NCBI GenBank assembly: GCA_964454015.1
Contig: CAYVQF010000076.1
Location: forward strand, 1-22,778
Direction of reading: 5' to 3'
DNA: 22,778 nucleotides
Origin: CAYVQF01 sp964454015
Lineage (GTDB): Bacteria > Myxococcota_A > Bradymonadia > UBA4248
Shown here: positions 1 to 8,044 of the stretch, piece after piece
Layout of the letters: each line of letters starts with the position of its first letter
Position numbering within the stretch: position 1 is the stretch's first letter
Notes under the pieces: generated by a model
Told to the model about the DNA's origin: nothing
Seen by the model: only the letters and a program-made list of their open reading frames with translations
Database searches by the model: none
Translations under genes and position numbers: made by a program

Positions 1-30
1 CTTGGAAATCCAAGAACAACGGGGTTTTTT
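1..30 (+). terminator. possible terminator remnant of a gene to the left
   Basis: The window opens with a perfect short inverted repeat (CTTGGA-AA-TCCAAG, 1-14). About ten bases later comes GGGG followed by a T-rich run (25-36). This looks like the end of a rightward transcript that enters from outside the window, but the gap between stem and T-run is unusual and the hairpin may be cut by the window edge. Nothing else is visible in bases 1-60. Confidence 0.25.
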
Positions 31-60
31 CTTTTCTTGACCGTGGATCAGGGAACGGAC

Positions 61-2610
61 TCAGTTCGGCAGACACAACTGCAGGTTGGTCCGATCCGTG
101 TTGTTGTCGCTGTTGCACTCGATGGTCGTCTGCCCCCCTGCCCCATCATCATTGACCACCATCACCACCTCGCCGCTGACCGAGAAGCCCACGTCACAAG
201 AAACCTCCATGCAGCCGCCTACCGGCACCGGGCCGCTGGTATAGGACACACAGAGGATGTTGCCCAGCTCGGGCTCACCCAGATAGAAAGTCGCCGGCAT
301 GGCCGCGCCCACCGCCTTGGCGCCGCGGTTGCACACCTGGGCCACCAGGAAGATCCCCTCGGACGTGAACTCACACACCCGCCCCTCATTGAAGCGACCC
401 GTGATGTCCGGCGCCTGATCCCGCCCCGTGGGCCCCTGTACGTTCTGGCGGAAGTTGTTCAAGCCCGGCTCGCGGAAGTTGGCCTTCCACGCCGAGGTCC
501 GCGGCACCGTCCCGTTGTCATTGATGTTCGTCACCGTGTAGACGTGCTGGTTCCACAGCGGCCGCGACGACACCCAACGGTCCAAGCGATCCCGCATCAC
601 CCGCAGCCCCGTCTGCGCCGCCCCTGGCGGCCTATAGGCGCGACACACCTGGCCACTGCCTGGCGTCCCAGCCAAGGGCGCGACACACTGATAACCACTG
701 CCACACTGGTCGTGGTCGCTACAGCGACAGTAGCCAGCGTCACACTGCCCCGACGGACACGCGCCGTCGTTCTCGCAGCGCAGGCCGCGGTGGATGGGGT
801 CGATGAGAGGACAGGAGATGCTACAGTTGGTGTTGGAACCCACCAGGATCTCCGCGTTGTCGTCCCGATCCGGGTCGGCGATGATGGCGTTCTCGTACCA
901 AGTACACGAGGTCCGATACGCCGAGAAATGCACCTCCCCCGTCATGCCGTCATAGATCCGGGTGAAGCACTCGTCGGCATAGACCACCTCCGCCTGCCCA
1001 TCGCCCTCGAAATCGAAAATCGACAGACCCGTGGTCGCCGATGACGAATCCTGCGACGACTGGCGCCAGCGAATATTGGGACCGTAACAGTCAGGGCCCG
1101 CCGCCGTGCAGTCCGGATCGAAGACATAGAGGAAGATGCCGTCGGCGACAGCGATCTCCGGGAAGCCATCGTTGTCGAAGTCACCAATGGTCGGCGGCCC
1201 GCCCGTCGACAAGCCGCTCACATAGAAGACCTGCTGCCCACCCAGGGTGTAGATCCCCACCCGGTTGTCGCCGCTCACCACCACCTCGGCGATGCCGTCC
1301 AAGGTCGTGAAATCAAAGTCGCCCGGCGTCGCGCCGGGGGTGCCAAAATCGGCGTAACCATAGTGACGCGCCGTGGGGCTACCGGGGTAGGCCAGCTCCC
1401 ACAGCTTGGAGCCGCGATTCCACCGCCACACCCCTTGCCCGAGCAACTCGGCGTGCCCATCGCCATCGACGTCGGCCACCACCGAGAGGCGCCCCGAAGC
1501 GGAATTGCTCGCCGCACCCGGCACAATCTGCCCCGGGTTCAGACGCGCCCCCGTGCGGCCATCAAAAACCTCAGAACCCGAAATGACCTCAGGGAAACCG
1601 TCGTCATCGAGGTCGTGAATGGCCGGCCCATCCCAGCGGTTGACCCCGCTGTAGCCCGTCTCCGTCGCCACCCAGTAGCGCTTGAAGCGCTGCTCGTTCA
1701 CGTCCCACTTGAAGGCCACCAGGCCACTGCCGGCGCGCTGGGCCACGATCTCCATCATCCCATCGGCGTCCAGGTCGGCGATGGCCGGCGGTGAGGCCGC
1801 GATGATGCGGTGCTCGGGATCGTCGATGGTCTCCAACTGCTCGCAGGTCTCACCGTTGAGGATGCGAATCACCCCAAAATAACGCGCGTCCGTGCCGGCC
1901 GCCGCCTGCGCCCCACCATCGGTGAAGTTGTAGGTCACGATGATAATCTCCGCCGCGTGCCCCGAATGGTTCGGCAAATTGGCCACCAACGGCGTGGTCA
2001 ACACCTGGACGTGGTCCGGGAAAGGGTCGCCCGGCGGCGGCGCCGTCCACTCGCACTGAATACGCGCCTCGAAGAGCCCCGGCACCACCTCGATGGTGCA
2101 CGTGTCATCCACATTGCCCCGCGGCCCCGTCCCGTAGGGAATACACTGCCCCTGGGGCTCGCAGCCGCTGAGGCAGCAGTAGCTGTCCCCCTGACACTGC
2201 GCATCCTCCGCGCAGCTCGCGCCCCCGCGCACGCAGATCCCCGCCGCACACACCAGCCCCTCGGCACACAAAGTCGCCGCCGTGCACGCCTCCCCGAGCT
2301 GGGGCGGTCGCGGCCCCGTGTCCTGATCCACGGGTACATCCTGCGGCATGTCCGGCGCCACATCGGGCATCACCTCAATCTCCTCCGTTTCTGGGAGCAC
2401 ATCGCCAGGATCGATCTCTGGATCCACCTCCGCTGGGACGTCCGCCTCCGGGAGGTCTGGACTCACATCGGTCTCGTCCACCTCCTCGGGCGGCGCCGTG
2501 TCATGCGTGTCCTTGGGCTTCACATTGACCGCCGCGTCGTCACACGCGACCCACACGCCAACACTCAAGAGCGCCACCAACCACCATCCCAGCCGCTGTC
2601 TTTGCATCAT
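61..2610 (-). CDS. FG-GAP/VCBS beta-propeller lipoprotein with acidic linker and Cys-rich segments
   Basis: The 849-residue protein is predicted to be exported and lipidated at Cys23 (WVAC; the -3 Trp is atypical). A linker at about 30-100 is extremely rich in Asp, Glu and Pro. A Dickkopf-like Cys-rich segment follows at 108-156. Seven recognisable FG-GAP calcium-binding motifs of the form DxDxDGxxE lie at about 279, 333, 380, 431, 477, 532 and 579, with a degenerate one near 212, so the core should fold as an integrin-like beta-propeller. A second Cys-rich segment (612-656) and a C-terminal Ig-like, perhaps CARDB-type, domain (about 740-849) follow. The start was set at the ATG with GGGGAGAG just upstream; the longer frame adds a non-signal-like leader. 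Such proteins are common surface proteins of Myxococcota, and ligand or role is unknown. It lies 115 bp downstream of the HAD phosphatase gene on the same strand. Confidence 0.85.
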   Translation of the reverse strand: MMQRQRLGWWLVALLSVGVWVACDDAAVNVKPKDTHDTAPPEEVDETDVSPDLPEADVPAEVDPEIDPGDVLPETEEIEVMPDVAPDMPQDVPVDQDTGPRPPQLGEACTAATLCAEGLVCAAGICVRGGASCAEDAQCQGDSYCCLSGCEPQGQCIPYGTGPRGNVDDTCTIEVVPGLFEARIQCEWTAPPPGDPFPDHVQVLTTPLVANLPNHSGHAAEIIIVTYNFTDGGAQAAAGTDARYFGVIRILNGETCEQLETIDDPEHRIIAASPPAIADLDADGMMEIVAQRAGSGLVAFKWDVNEQRFKRYWVATETGYSGVNRWDGPAIHDLDDDGFPEVISGSEVFDGRTGARLNPGQIVPGAASNSASGRLSVVADVDGDGHAELLGQGVWRWNRGSKLWELAYPGSPTARHYGYADFGTPGATPGDFDFTTLDGIAEVVVSGDNRVGIYTLGGQQVFYVSGLSTGGPPTIGDFDNDGFPEIAVADGIFLYVFDPDCTAAGPDCYGPNIRWRQSSQDSSSATTGLSIFDFEGDGQAEVVYADECFTRIYDGMTGEVHFSAYRTSCTWYENAIIADPDRDDNAEILVGSNTNCSISCPLIDPIHRGLRCENDGACPSGQCDAGYCRCSDHDQCGSGYQCVAPLAGTPGSGQVCRAYRPPGAAQTGLRVMRDRLDRWVSSRPLWNQHVYTVTNINDNGTVPRTSAWKANFREPGLNNFRQNVQGPTGRDQAPDITGRFNEGRVCEFTSEGIFLVAQVCNRGAKAVGAAMPATFYLGEPELGNILCVSYTSGPVPVGGCMEVSCDVGFSVSGEVVMVVNDDGAGGQTTIECNSDNNTDRTNLQLCLPN

Positions 2611-2725
2611 CTCTCTCCCCATCGCGGGACAAGCGCCTTCCCAGGCCCCTCGCCTCCATTGCCCCAACCATCATGAACACCATCGCCGCCGCTTGCAAGC
2701 ACCCGTAGCGCCCGCGGACCCTCGC

Positions 2726-3652
2726 TCAGACCGCCCCAGCCACGCGCGTCCGATTCGGCGCCACGCCATAAACCCGCTCGGTCACTGCCGGAAAGCCCGG
2801 CGCCGGCACATCGTCGATGGCCACCACCAACCAGCCCTGGCGCGCGGCGTAGTCCGCCATGCTCTCCGCTTGCCCCTCTGCGACATGCAGGTCAGGGTTG
2901 ACGATCATGTGCAGGCCGCGGCTGTAGGCGATCATCTCTTTGTCGCCACGGCTGTTGCCCGCCACCAACAGCGGCCGCGCTTGCACGAAGGACTCGATGG
3001 CCTCCAGCTTGCCGTGGTCCTGCGGCACCGGGTGAATGATCTCGTCCGTGATGATGCCGTTGCGGATGATCGACTTCACCCCCAGCACCCGGGTCAAGGG
3101 GATGGAAAAGGCCCGCGCCATGAAGGTCTGATACATCGCCTCGGGCGAGGCCGTGACGATCCACACCTCGAAGCCATGCGCCTGGAGCTGATCCGTGAGG
3201 GCCTGCATGGGCGCGAAGACCTTGTCGGGATAAGACGCCCAAAAACACGCGTCGCCCAGGGCCCGCACCTCGTCCAAGCTCAGGCCCGCCAAAAAGCGCA
3301 CCCGATCCTGAACGTAGTCCATGGAGACATTGGACTGGGTCACCATCTTGGCGATGAGCTCAGGGCGCCGCGCAGGATGCCGCTGGGCATAGGCATAGAG
3401 GCACTCGTCAGCCAGATAGTGCGGCACCTGGCCGAAGACCGTGCCGTCGCCATCGAAAACGGCCACCTTGCGTCCCGACTCCTGCGCCGTCTCGGCAAAA
3501 AAAGCGCTCAAGCGGCGGTTCACCTCGGGGCTGAAGCCGCGAATCGGCACGAAGGTTACCGCTCCCAACAACAGCAGCCCTTCGCCACTGGCCTGACACC
3601 ACAGGAGGCCCATCAACATCACCACGAGAGACCAAAAAATGCCGCGTAACAT
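2726..3652 (-). CDS. exported HAD-superfamily phosphatase
   Basis: The protein has 309 residues from the first of two adjacent ATGs, or 308 from the second, which is chosen because AGGTGA abuts the first ATG too closely. Numbering from the first ATG, residues 5-22 form a hydrophobic signal segment ending in LLWC, which resembles a lipobox but has Trp at -1. The four HAD motifs are present: motif I DGDGT (nucleophile Asp68, acid/base Asp70), motif II VTAS around 168-171, motif III Lys in the HGKLEA stretch, and motif IV GNSRGDKEM. The layout matches phosphoserine-phosphatase-like (HAD-IB, PF12710-type) enzymes with a helical cap. Export would suit an extracytoplasmic phosphomonoesterase, as for phosphorylcholine phosphatases, but the substrate cannot be read from sequence. 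It may be co-transcribed with the FG-GAP lipoprotein gene 115 bp downstream. Confidence 0.85.
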   Translation of the reverse strand: MLRGIFWSLVVMLMGLLWCQASGEGLLLLGAVTFVPIRGFSPEVNRRLSAFFAETAQESGRKVAVFDGDGTVFGQVPHYLADECLYAYAQRHPARRPELIAKMVTQSNVSMDYVQDRVRFLAGLSLDEVRALGDACFWASYPDKVFAPMQALTDQLQAHGFEVWIVTASPEAMYQTFMARAFSIPLTRVLGVKSIIRNGIITDEIIHPVPQDHGKLEAIESFVQARPLLVAGNSRGDKEMIAYSRGLHMIVNPDLHVAEGQAESMADYAARQGWLVVAIDDVPAPGFPAVTERVYGVAPNRTRVAGAV

Positions 3653-3813
3653 CATTCACCTATCGCAAATAACCTAGAATCTACCCTCACACACTGGCCA
3701 CGGCCGCCGCCGCAGAGGCTGATCCCCCTGTCAGAGCGACCTACCCGATCACCGCCACCGACGCCACCTGGCGCCGCCCGCGCGGCAGCCAGCTTCCATA
3801 TCAGATTTTGTCT

Positions 3814-3838
3814 TTTACCACCGCATTCTTGTGGCAAA
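3814..3838. promoter_or_regulatory. candidate enhancer-binding-protein site (dyad)
   Basis: TTTACCAC-N9-GTGGCAAA is an 8+8 inverted repeat with one mismatch, inside an unusually AT-rich patch (about 3795-3860) of otherwise GC-rich DNA. Its centre is about 103 bp upstream of the start site expected from the sigma-54 promoter at 3904-3919. That is the usual distance for the dimer site of an NtrC-family activator. The binding protein is unknown. Confidence 0.45.
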
Positions 3839-3903
3839 TTTTCCCATTCGATGGCTATATGCCCGGTAGCTGAACCGACCCGCAACGGCCCCTTCCACCC
3901 ACG

Positions 3904-3919
3904 TGGCACAGGCCTTGCT
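3904..3919 (+). promoter_or_regulatory. sigma-54 (-24/-12) promoter of the propeller/barrel operon
   Basis: The sequence TGGCACAGGCCTTGCT matches the RpoN consensus TGGCACGNNNNTTGCW at all but one fixed position and keeps the obligatory GG-N10-GC spacing. Transcription should begin near 3929, giving a leader of about 77 nt before the ATG at 4006. The rest of the divergent region (3653-4005) shows no gene, and I see no convincing sigma-70 promoter for the minus-strand HAD gene. Confidence 0.65.
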
Positions 3920-4005
3920 CTAGCGCTCGCCTCGCTCGACAACGGCCGTGCACACCTGATCTGGTGCTTCACAACCTGCGACCCTGCCTCCACACGGTGA
4001 CCCGC

Positions 4006-5586
4006 ATGAACAAGCCGCTCTTAGTGCTTCTCCTCCTCGTACCCATTCACTGGGCGTGCTCCGACCTCGAGATGGGCGAGACCTTTGAGCCCGAGCCCAA
4101 TTACCCCTGGGACCAGTGGTCGGACACCCACCAAGGCGCCGACACGACGCTCCCCGAGCCTGAGGTCGAGCTCATCCTCAAAGCCCCCCAGGCCGGCAAA
4201 GACTACGTCTTCATCGCCTCGACCAACCTGGACGCCATCGCCAAAATCGACGCGCGCAGCCTCCACATCGAGTCCATCGCCGTGGGGCGCAAACCCATCG
4301 TGGTCCGCACCCAACCCCACCTCAACACGGCCGTGGTACTCAACCTGGGCTCGGCGGACATTCACATCGTCCACGCCGAAGCCGCCGGCAATGTCGTGCG
4401 CCGGGTCAAGACCGAGCCCGGGATGAACCGCCTCGACATCAACCCCACGGGTGACTACGTCATCGCCTCTTTCGATCCCGACGCCATGGAATCGGGCGAC
4501 CCCATGGGCAACCTCCAGACCATCCACCTCGTTCGCACCACCAAAGGCCAGGAGACGGGACTGAGCCTCGCCGTGAGCCTCCACGTCCGGGACGTGCTCT
4601 TCACCCCGAGCGCGCCCGACCTGGCGTACGTGGTCACCGACGACTACCTCCACGTGATCGATATGCCCGCGGTCCTCGCCAATCCCACCGCTTACGACCC
4701 TGGTGCCCGGGTGCCCTTGGTCGATGATCACATCGCCTCGCCCGATAACCGCGAGGTGCACCTCACGGCCGATGGCCACTACTGCCTCATCAGCAGCGCC
4801 GCGACCTCGGCCATCGTGATGATTGAGAACGCCACGGGCGACAAGGCGCTGTTGCCCCTGGACGCCCCGCCGACGGACCTGGACCTGCTGCCTCGAGGCC
4901 AAGGCGGCGTGGTCGTGGTGCGCGACACGGCACAGGTGGTGCTCTTCCACCTCCCAGAGGCCTTTAGCGACCCGAGCACGGCGCACACCATCGCCGTCCC
5001 CGACGGCATCCCCTTTGGTCAAGCCCTGCTGACCCCCGATGGGCGGCGCGCCATCGTCTTCACCACCGCCCTGGCCACGGCCACCCTCGGCGAAGTGGAC
5101 ATCGCCGCCGGGACGCTCAAACCCTATCGCTTGGGCAGCGGCAAAGTGGTCAAGGGCGCCGCCTTGAGCCCAGGCGGCCGCTATGTCTACGTTCTCCATG
5201 CCGCAGACGCCACCACGGGCCGCCCCATCGATCTCCTGGACGGTTTCTCCCTGGTCGACCTGGACTCCCCCACCCTCTTCGACAAGTTCTTCCAGACCGA
5301 CGCCGCACCCAGCGCCGTCGCTTTCATGCCCGACGACGCCCACATGGTGGCCTTGGTCAACCACGCGGCCAGGGATTTGCGCCAGGCCCTGCGCCTCGAC
5401 CTCAGCACCATGGTCCTGAAAACGGAGAACCTCGGCTCTCCTCCCCTCCAGGTGGGCACCCTGCCCGGCGCCGGTCGGGTCTACGTCGCCCAGCGACACC
5501 CCGTCGGGCGCATCTCCTTCATCGAGGTCGCCACGGGGGTCATCCAGACCGTCACCGGCTTCGAACTCAACACCTTGATCCGTTGA
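4006..5586 (+). CDS. beta-propeller (YVTN-like) lipoprotein, first gene of the operon
   Basis: The 526-residue protein begins at the ATG preceded by GGTGA; the longer frame start is not signal-like. A hydrophobic signal leads to Cys18 (HWAC, atypical lipobox). After a short acidic linker comes a module starting AGKDYVF, then successive segments of the type ...VGRKPIVV..., NPTGDYVIA, TPDGRRAIV and SPGGRYVYV. These are typical of YVTN/WD40-like bacterial beta-propellers. It is a clear paralogue of the protein at 8045-9718: they share the AG[KR]DYVF opening, the [DE]P[MV]GNLQT segment, and a C-terminal signature HPVGR..FI.V....T.TGFELN..I. No enzyme motif is seen, so a surface or periplasmic binding role is inferred. 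It is the first gene after the sigma-54 promoter, 41 bp upstream of the next gene. Confidence 0.8.
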   Translation: MNKPLLVLLLLVPIHWACSDLEMGETFEPEPNYPWDQWSDTHQGADTTLPEPEVELILKAPQAGKDYVFIASTNLDAIAKIDARSLHIESIAVGRKPIVVRTQPHLNTAVVLNLGSADIHIVHAEAAGNVVRRVKTEPGMNRLDINPTGDYVIASFDPDAMESGDPMGNLQTIHLVRTTKGQETGLSLAVSLHVRDVLFTPSAPDLAYVVTDDYLHVIDMPAVLANPTAYDPGARVPLVDDHIASPDNREVHLTADGHYCLISSAATSAIVMIENATGDKALLPLDAPPTDLDLLPRGQGGVVVVRDTAQVVLFHLPEAFSDPSTAHTIAVPDGIPFGQALLTPDGRRAIVFTTALATATLGEVDIAAGTLKPYRLGSGKVVKGAALSPGGRYVYVLHAADATTGRPIDLLDGFSLVDLDSPTLFDKFFQTDAAPSAVAFMPDDAHMVALVNHAARDLRQALRLDLSTMVLKTENLGSPPLQVGTLPGAGRVYVAQRHPVGRISFIEVATGVIQTVTGFELNTLIR

Positions 5587-5627
5587 ATTTCATGCGACCA
5601 ATGCCCTTTCGCCACAAAGGATCTGCC

Positions 5628-7253
5628 ATGCACGTCAGGAATCACCGCGTCGCTGGGGTGCTCACGCTCCTCTTGCTGCCTAGCCTCTGGCTGGCGGCCT
5701 GTACGGAGTACGAGCGCTCCGATATCTACACCTCGACTTGGAATGTGGAGGAACCCGTCCAGCTCCAGCGCCACATCGCTTTCCTCAACCGCACCTTGGA
5801 AGAGGTGATGCTCGTCGAGGCCGACGGCGCCAAGCTGTGCTTCTCCCACCTCCCCGTTGGGCGCCAGCCCTCGGGGCTGGTCGTCAGCCCCGACCAACGC
5901 CACCTGGCGGTGGTCAGCCGCAAGGATCAAGCCCTGACGGTGATCACCTTGGGCGAGGAGCTGCAGACCCGGGTCTATCCCCTGGGCAGCCCCTTTGCCG
6001 GCGTAGAGTTCAGCCCCGATTCCCGTTATGTCGTGGCCTTCTACGTGCCCGGCACCGAGCCCGCCTCGGGCATCCTCTACAATCCCAACGCCTACGCCGT
6101 GGTCGACCTCGAGCGCGCCCCCAGCGATGCCGACGCCGTGCTGGAGCGGGCCCTGCGTGGCCTCGGCTCCACCCCCTCGCGGGTGCACTTCGTGCCGCCC
6201 TTCAGGCTGACCGACGATGGCCCGGAAGAGCGTTACGCCATGTTCGTCTTCGACGCTTATGTCACCTTCGCCGACCTGCAAGATCCTTCCTTCGAGGTCA
6301 CGGTCTTTCTCACCCTGGGAAGCGCCACGGCCAACATCAAACCGTCGAAAATCCTCTTTACCACCTCGGCGATGCAGCCCTCACTGCAGAACACCTTCGT
6401 CTACATGTTGGCCTCCAACAGCGACGATGTCTTCGCCATCAACCTCCTGCCCGGCCGGGTCGAAGACGGCAAGGTGCGTCTGCGCCCTGACATCAACCAG
6501 CTCCCCAGCGGCCGCACCCCCGTGGACATGGCCCTCTTCATCGGCCCCGACGGGCGCGAGAAGATGCTGACGGTGAACCAGAGCTCCTCGGACATCGCCC
6601 TCATCGACGCCTCGACGGCGTCGGTGGTGCGCGTCCCCCTGACGGCCAAAGCCAACCGCATCCACCTCTACGACGCCGTCAACCCCTCGTCTGGCGCCGT
6701 CGAAAGCCACGCCCTGCTCTACGGCGAGGGGATGGGACAACAGGTGGTCTCCTTCGTGCGCCTCATGGAGTTGGAGGACCGCCGCTCCCAGGCCGTGGAC
6801 AGCCTCTCGGTGAACGCCGCCGTCGCCCAGGTCTTCCCCAGCCCCATTGATGGCCAGGTGGTGGTGCGCCACCAAGGCTCGGGCGGCCTCTCCCTGCTCA
6901 ACCTCGGCAACAAGACCTACAACCCCCTGCAGGCGCGCGCGGCGCTCTCCGATTTGAGCGTCGACGCCGCGGGGCTGCGGATTTTCGCCGCCGTGGAAAA
7001 CAGCCACTTCCTCAACATCATCGACCTGGTCCAGGGGACGGCCATGAATGTGCCCCTGGATTTCAACATCAAGCGCGTCTTCTGGTTGCCCAGCGCAGGC
7101 TCCCTCCTCATCTCCCACATGGGTAACGCCGGCTTGATGACGGCCTTCGCCGTGCCCCAGAACGAGGGCGCCGGCGCCTTCCCGATCTCCCGCGAAAACG
7201 CTAGCATTTACACAGGCTTCCTGCTTCACGAAGCGGCGGAGGTGACCCAATGA
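5628..7253 (+). CDS. divergent beta-propeller lipoprotein, second gene of the operon
   Basis: The 541-residue protein has a classic lipoprotein signal with lipobox LAAC (Cys25). The start was set at the ATG preceded by AAAGG at a good distance. The body contains propeller-like repeats, for example GRQPSGLVVSPDQRHLAV and FAGVEFSPDSRYVVA, and it resembles the flanking propeller lipoproteins in its opening region. It lacks their shared C-terminal signature (HPVGR...TGFELN), so it is a more distant member. Its stop overlaps the start of the outer-membrane protein gene in ATGA, which suggests translational coupling. No catalytic residues can be identified. Confidence 0.78.
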   Translation: MHVRNHRVAGVLTLLLLPSLWLAACTEYERSDIYTSTWNVEEPVQLQRHIAFLNRTLEEVMLVEADGAKLCFSHLPVGRQPSGLVVSPDQRHLAVVSRKDQALTVITLGEELQTRVYPLGSPFAGVEFSPDSRYVVAFYVPGTEPASGILYNPNAYAVVDLERAPSDADAVLERALRGLGSTPSRVHFVPPFRLTDDGPEERYAMFVFDAYVTFADLQDPSFEVTVFLTLGSATANIKPSKILFTTSAMQPSLQNTFVYMLASNSDDVFAINLLPGRVEDGKVRLRPDINQLPSGRTPVDMALFIGPDGREKMLTVNQSSSDIALIDASTASVVRVPLTAKANRIHLYDAVNPSSGAVESHALLYGEGMGQQVVSFVRLMELEDRRSQAVDSLSVNAAVAQVFPSPIDGQVVVRHQGSGGLSLLNLGNKTYNPLQARAALSDLSVDAAGLRIFAAVENSHFLNIIDLVQGTAMNVPLDFNIKRVFWLPSAGSLLISHMGNAGLMTAFAVPQNEGAGAFPISRENASIYTGFLLHEAAEVTQ

Positions 7254-8014
7254 AGAGACAACCAACACGACGCATCTCCGTCTTCGCCCTCTCGGCCCTG
7301 CTTCTGACGCTGCTGCCCCTGACGCTCTGGGCGCAGGGTGCCCCAGTGAGCGAAGCCAGCGTCGCCAATGTCAGCACCCCTTATGCCCCGCCCCAAGCCA
7401 AGACCTTGCTCACCGGCCTCCCCCAGTTCGGCATCGGCGTACGCTTGGGCTGGATGATCAACACCGACCCTGGCCGCGACCTCATCGTCGAAGAGGGCGC
7501 TCTCGGCGAGTACGGTCTGCACATCGATGCCCTGCTCCTGGCGGACACCCTCCTGGCCGATAGGCTGCGCGTCGGCCTCGAGTGGCGCATGAGCGACAAC
7601 GGATCCGTGCCCTTCTTCGGCACCTTCCGGGCCGACTTCCAGGCGCACCACCTCATGCTCACTGCTGACTACAGCGTCCAGGTGCTGCCCATGCTCGCCC
7701 CTTACGTCCGCATCGGCGCCGGCGCCGCCTTCTACGACCTCAGCATTGGCGGCGACGTCAGCCTGGAGTCCAGCGACAACTGGCTCTTCACCAGCTACGG
7801 CGCCCTCGGCTTGGAGCTCTCCTTCGGCACCGATTGGCAGACCGGCTTGCGATTGGAGGTCGGCCACAGCCTGCGCGCCTCACCCAGCTTCGTCATGAAT
7901 GGCAAGAAATCCACGCCTGAAGACGCCGACGAGATGGCCGTGGTGGGCACGCGCTTGGGGTCCATTCCCATGAGCGACTGGCTGAGCACCTTGGAGGTCT
8001 TCCTCCGCTACTGA
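7250..8014 (+). CDS. small outer-membrane beta-barrel protein
   Basis: The protein has 254 residues. A Sec signal peptide ends near LWAQ (cleavage about residue 28). The remainder alternates hydrophobic and polar residues with Gly and aromatic girdle positions (for example FGIGVRLGWMI, ADRLRVGLEWRM, APYVRIGAGAAFYDL, YGALGLELSF, WQTGLRLEVGHSL). It ends in the aromatic FLRY expected of barrels assembled by BamA. The size fits an 8- to 10-stranded barrel. The start is certain: GGAGGTGA lies 4 nt before an ATG that overlaps the preceding stop. Its place between propeller lipoproteins suggests it anchors or exposes them at the outer membrane, which is an inference. Confidence 0.78.
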   Translation: MKRQPTRRISVFALSALLLTLLPLTLWAQGAPVSEASVANVSTPYAPPQAKTLLTGLPQFGIGVRLGWMINTDPGRDLIVEEGALGEYGLHIDALLLADTLLADRLRVGLEWRMSDNGSVPFFGTFRADFQAHHLMLTADYSVQVLPMLAPYVRIGAGAAFYDLSIGGDVSLESSDNWLFTSYGALGLELSFGTDWQTGLRLEVGHSLRASPSFVMNGKKSTPEDADEMAVVGTRLGSIPMSDWLSTLEVFLRY

Positions 8015-8044
8015 TCGCCTTCTCTTTGCCACGGAGCCACAACC

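Noticed and set aside
2348..3649. 433-codon plus-strand frame opposite the HAD phosphatase and the lipoprotein start
   Set aside because: It is a shadow frame: it begins with a Ser/Gly/Thr-rich mirror of the acidic linker and lacks any domain.
4021..5499. 492-codon open frame antisense to the first propeller gene
   Set aside because: It is a GC-rich shadow frame with low-complexity Val/Gly/His composition and no ribosome site. The plus-strand frame has a signal peptide, repeats and a paralogue.
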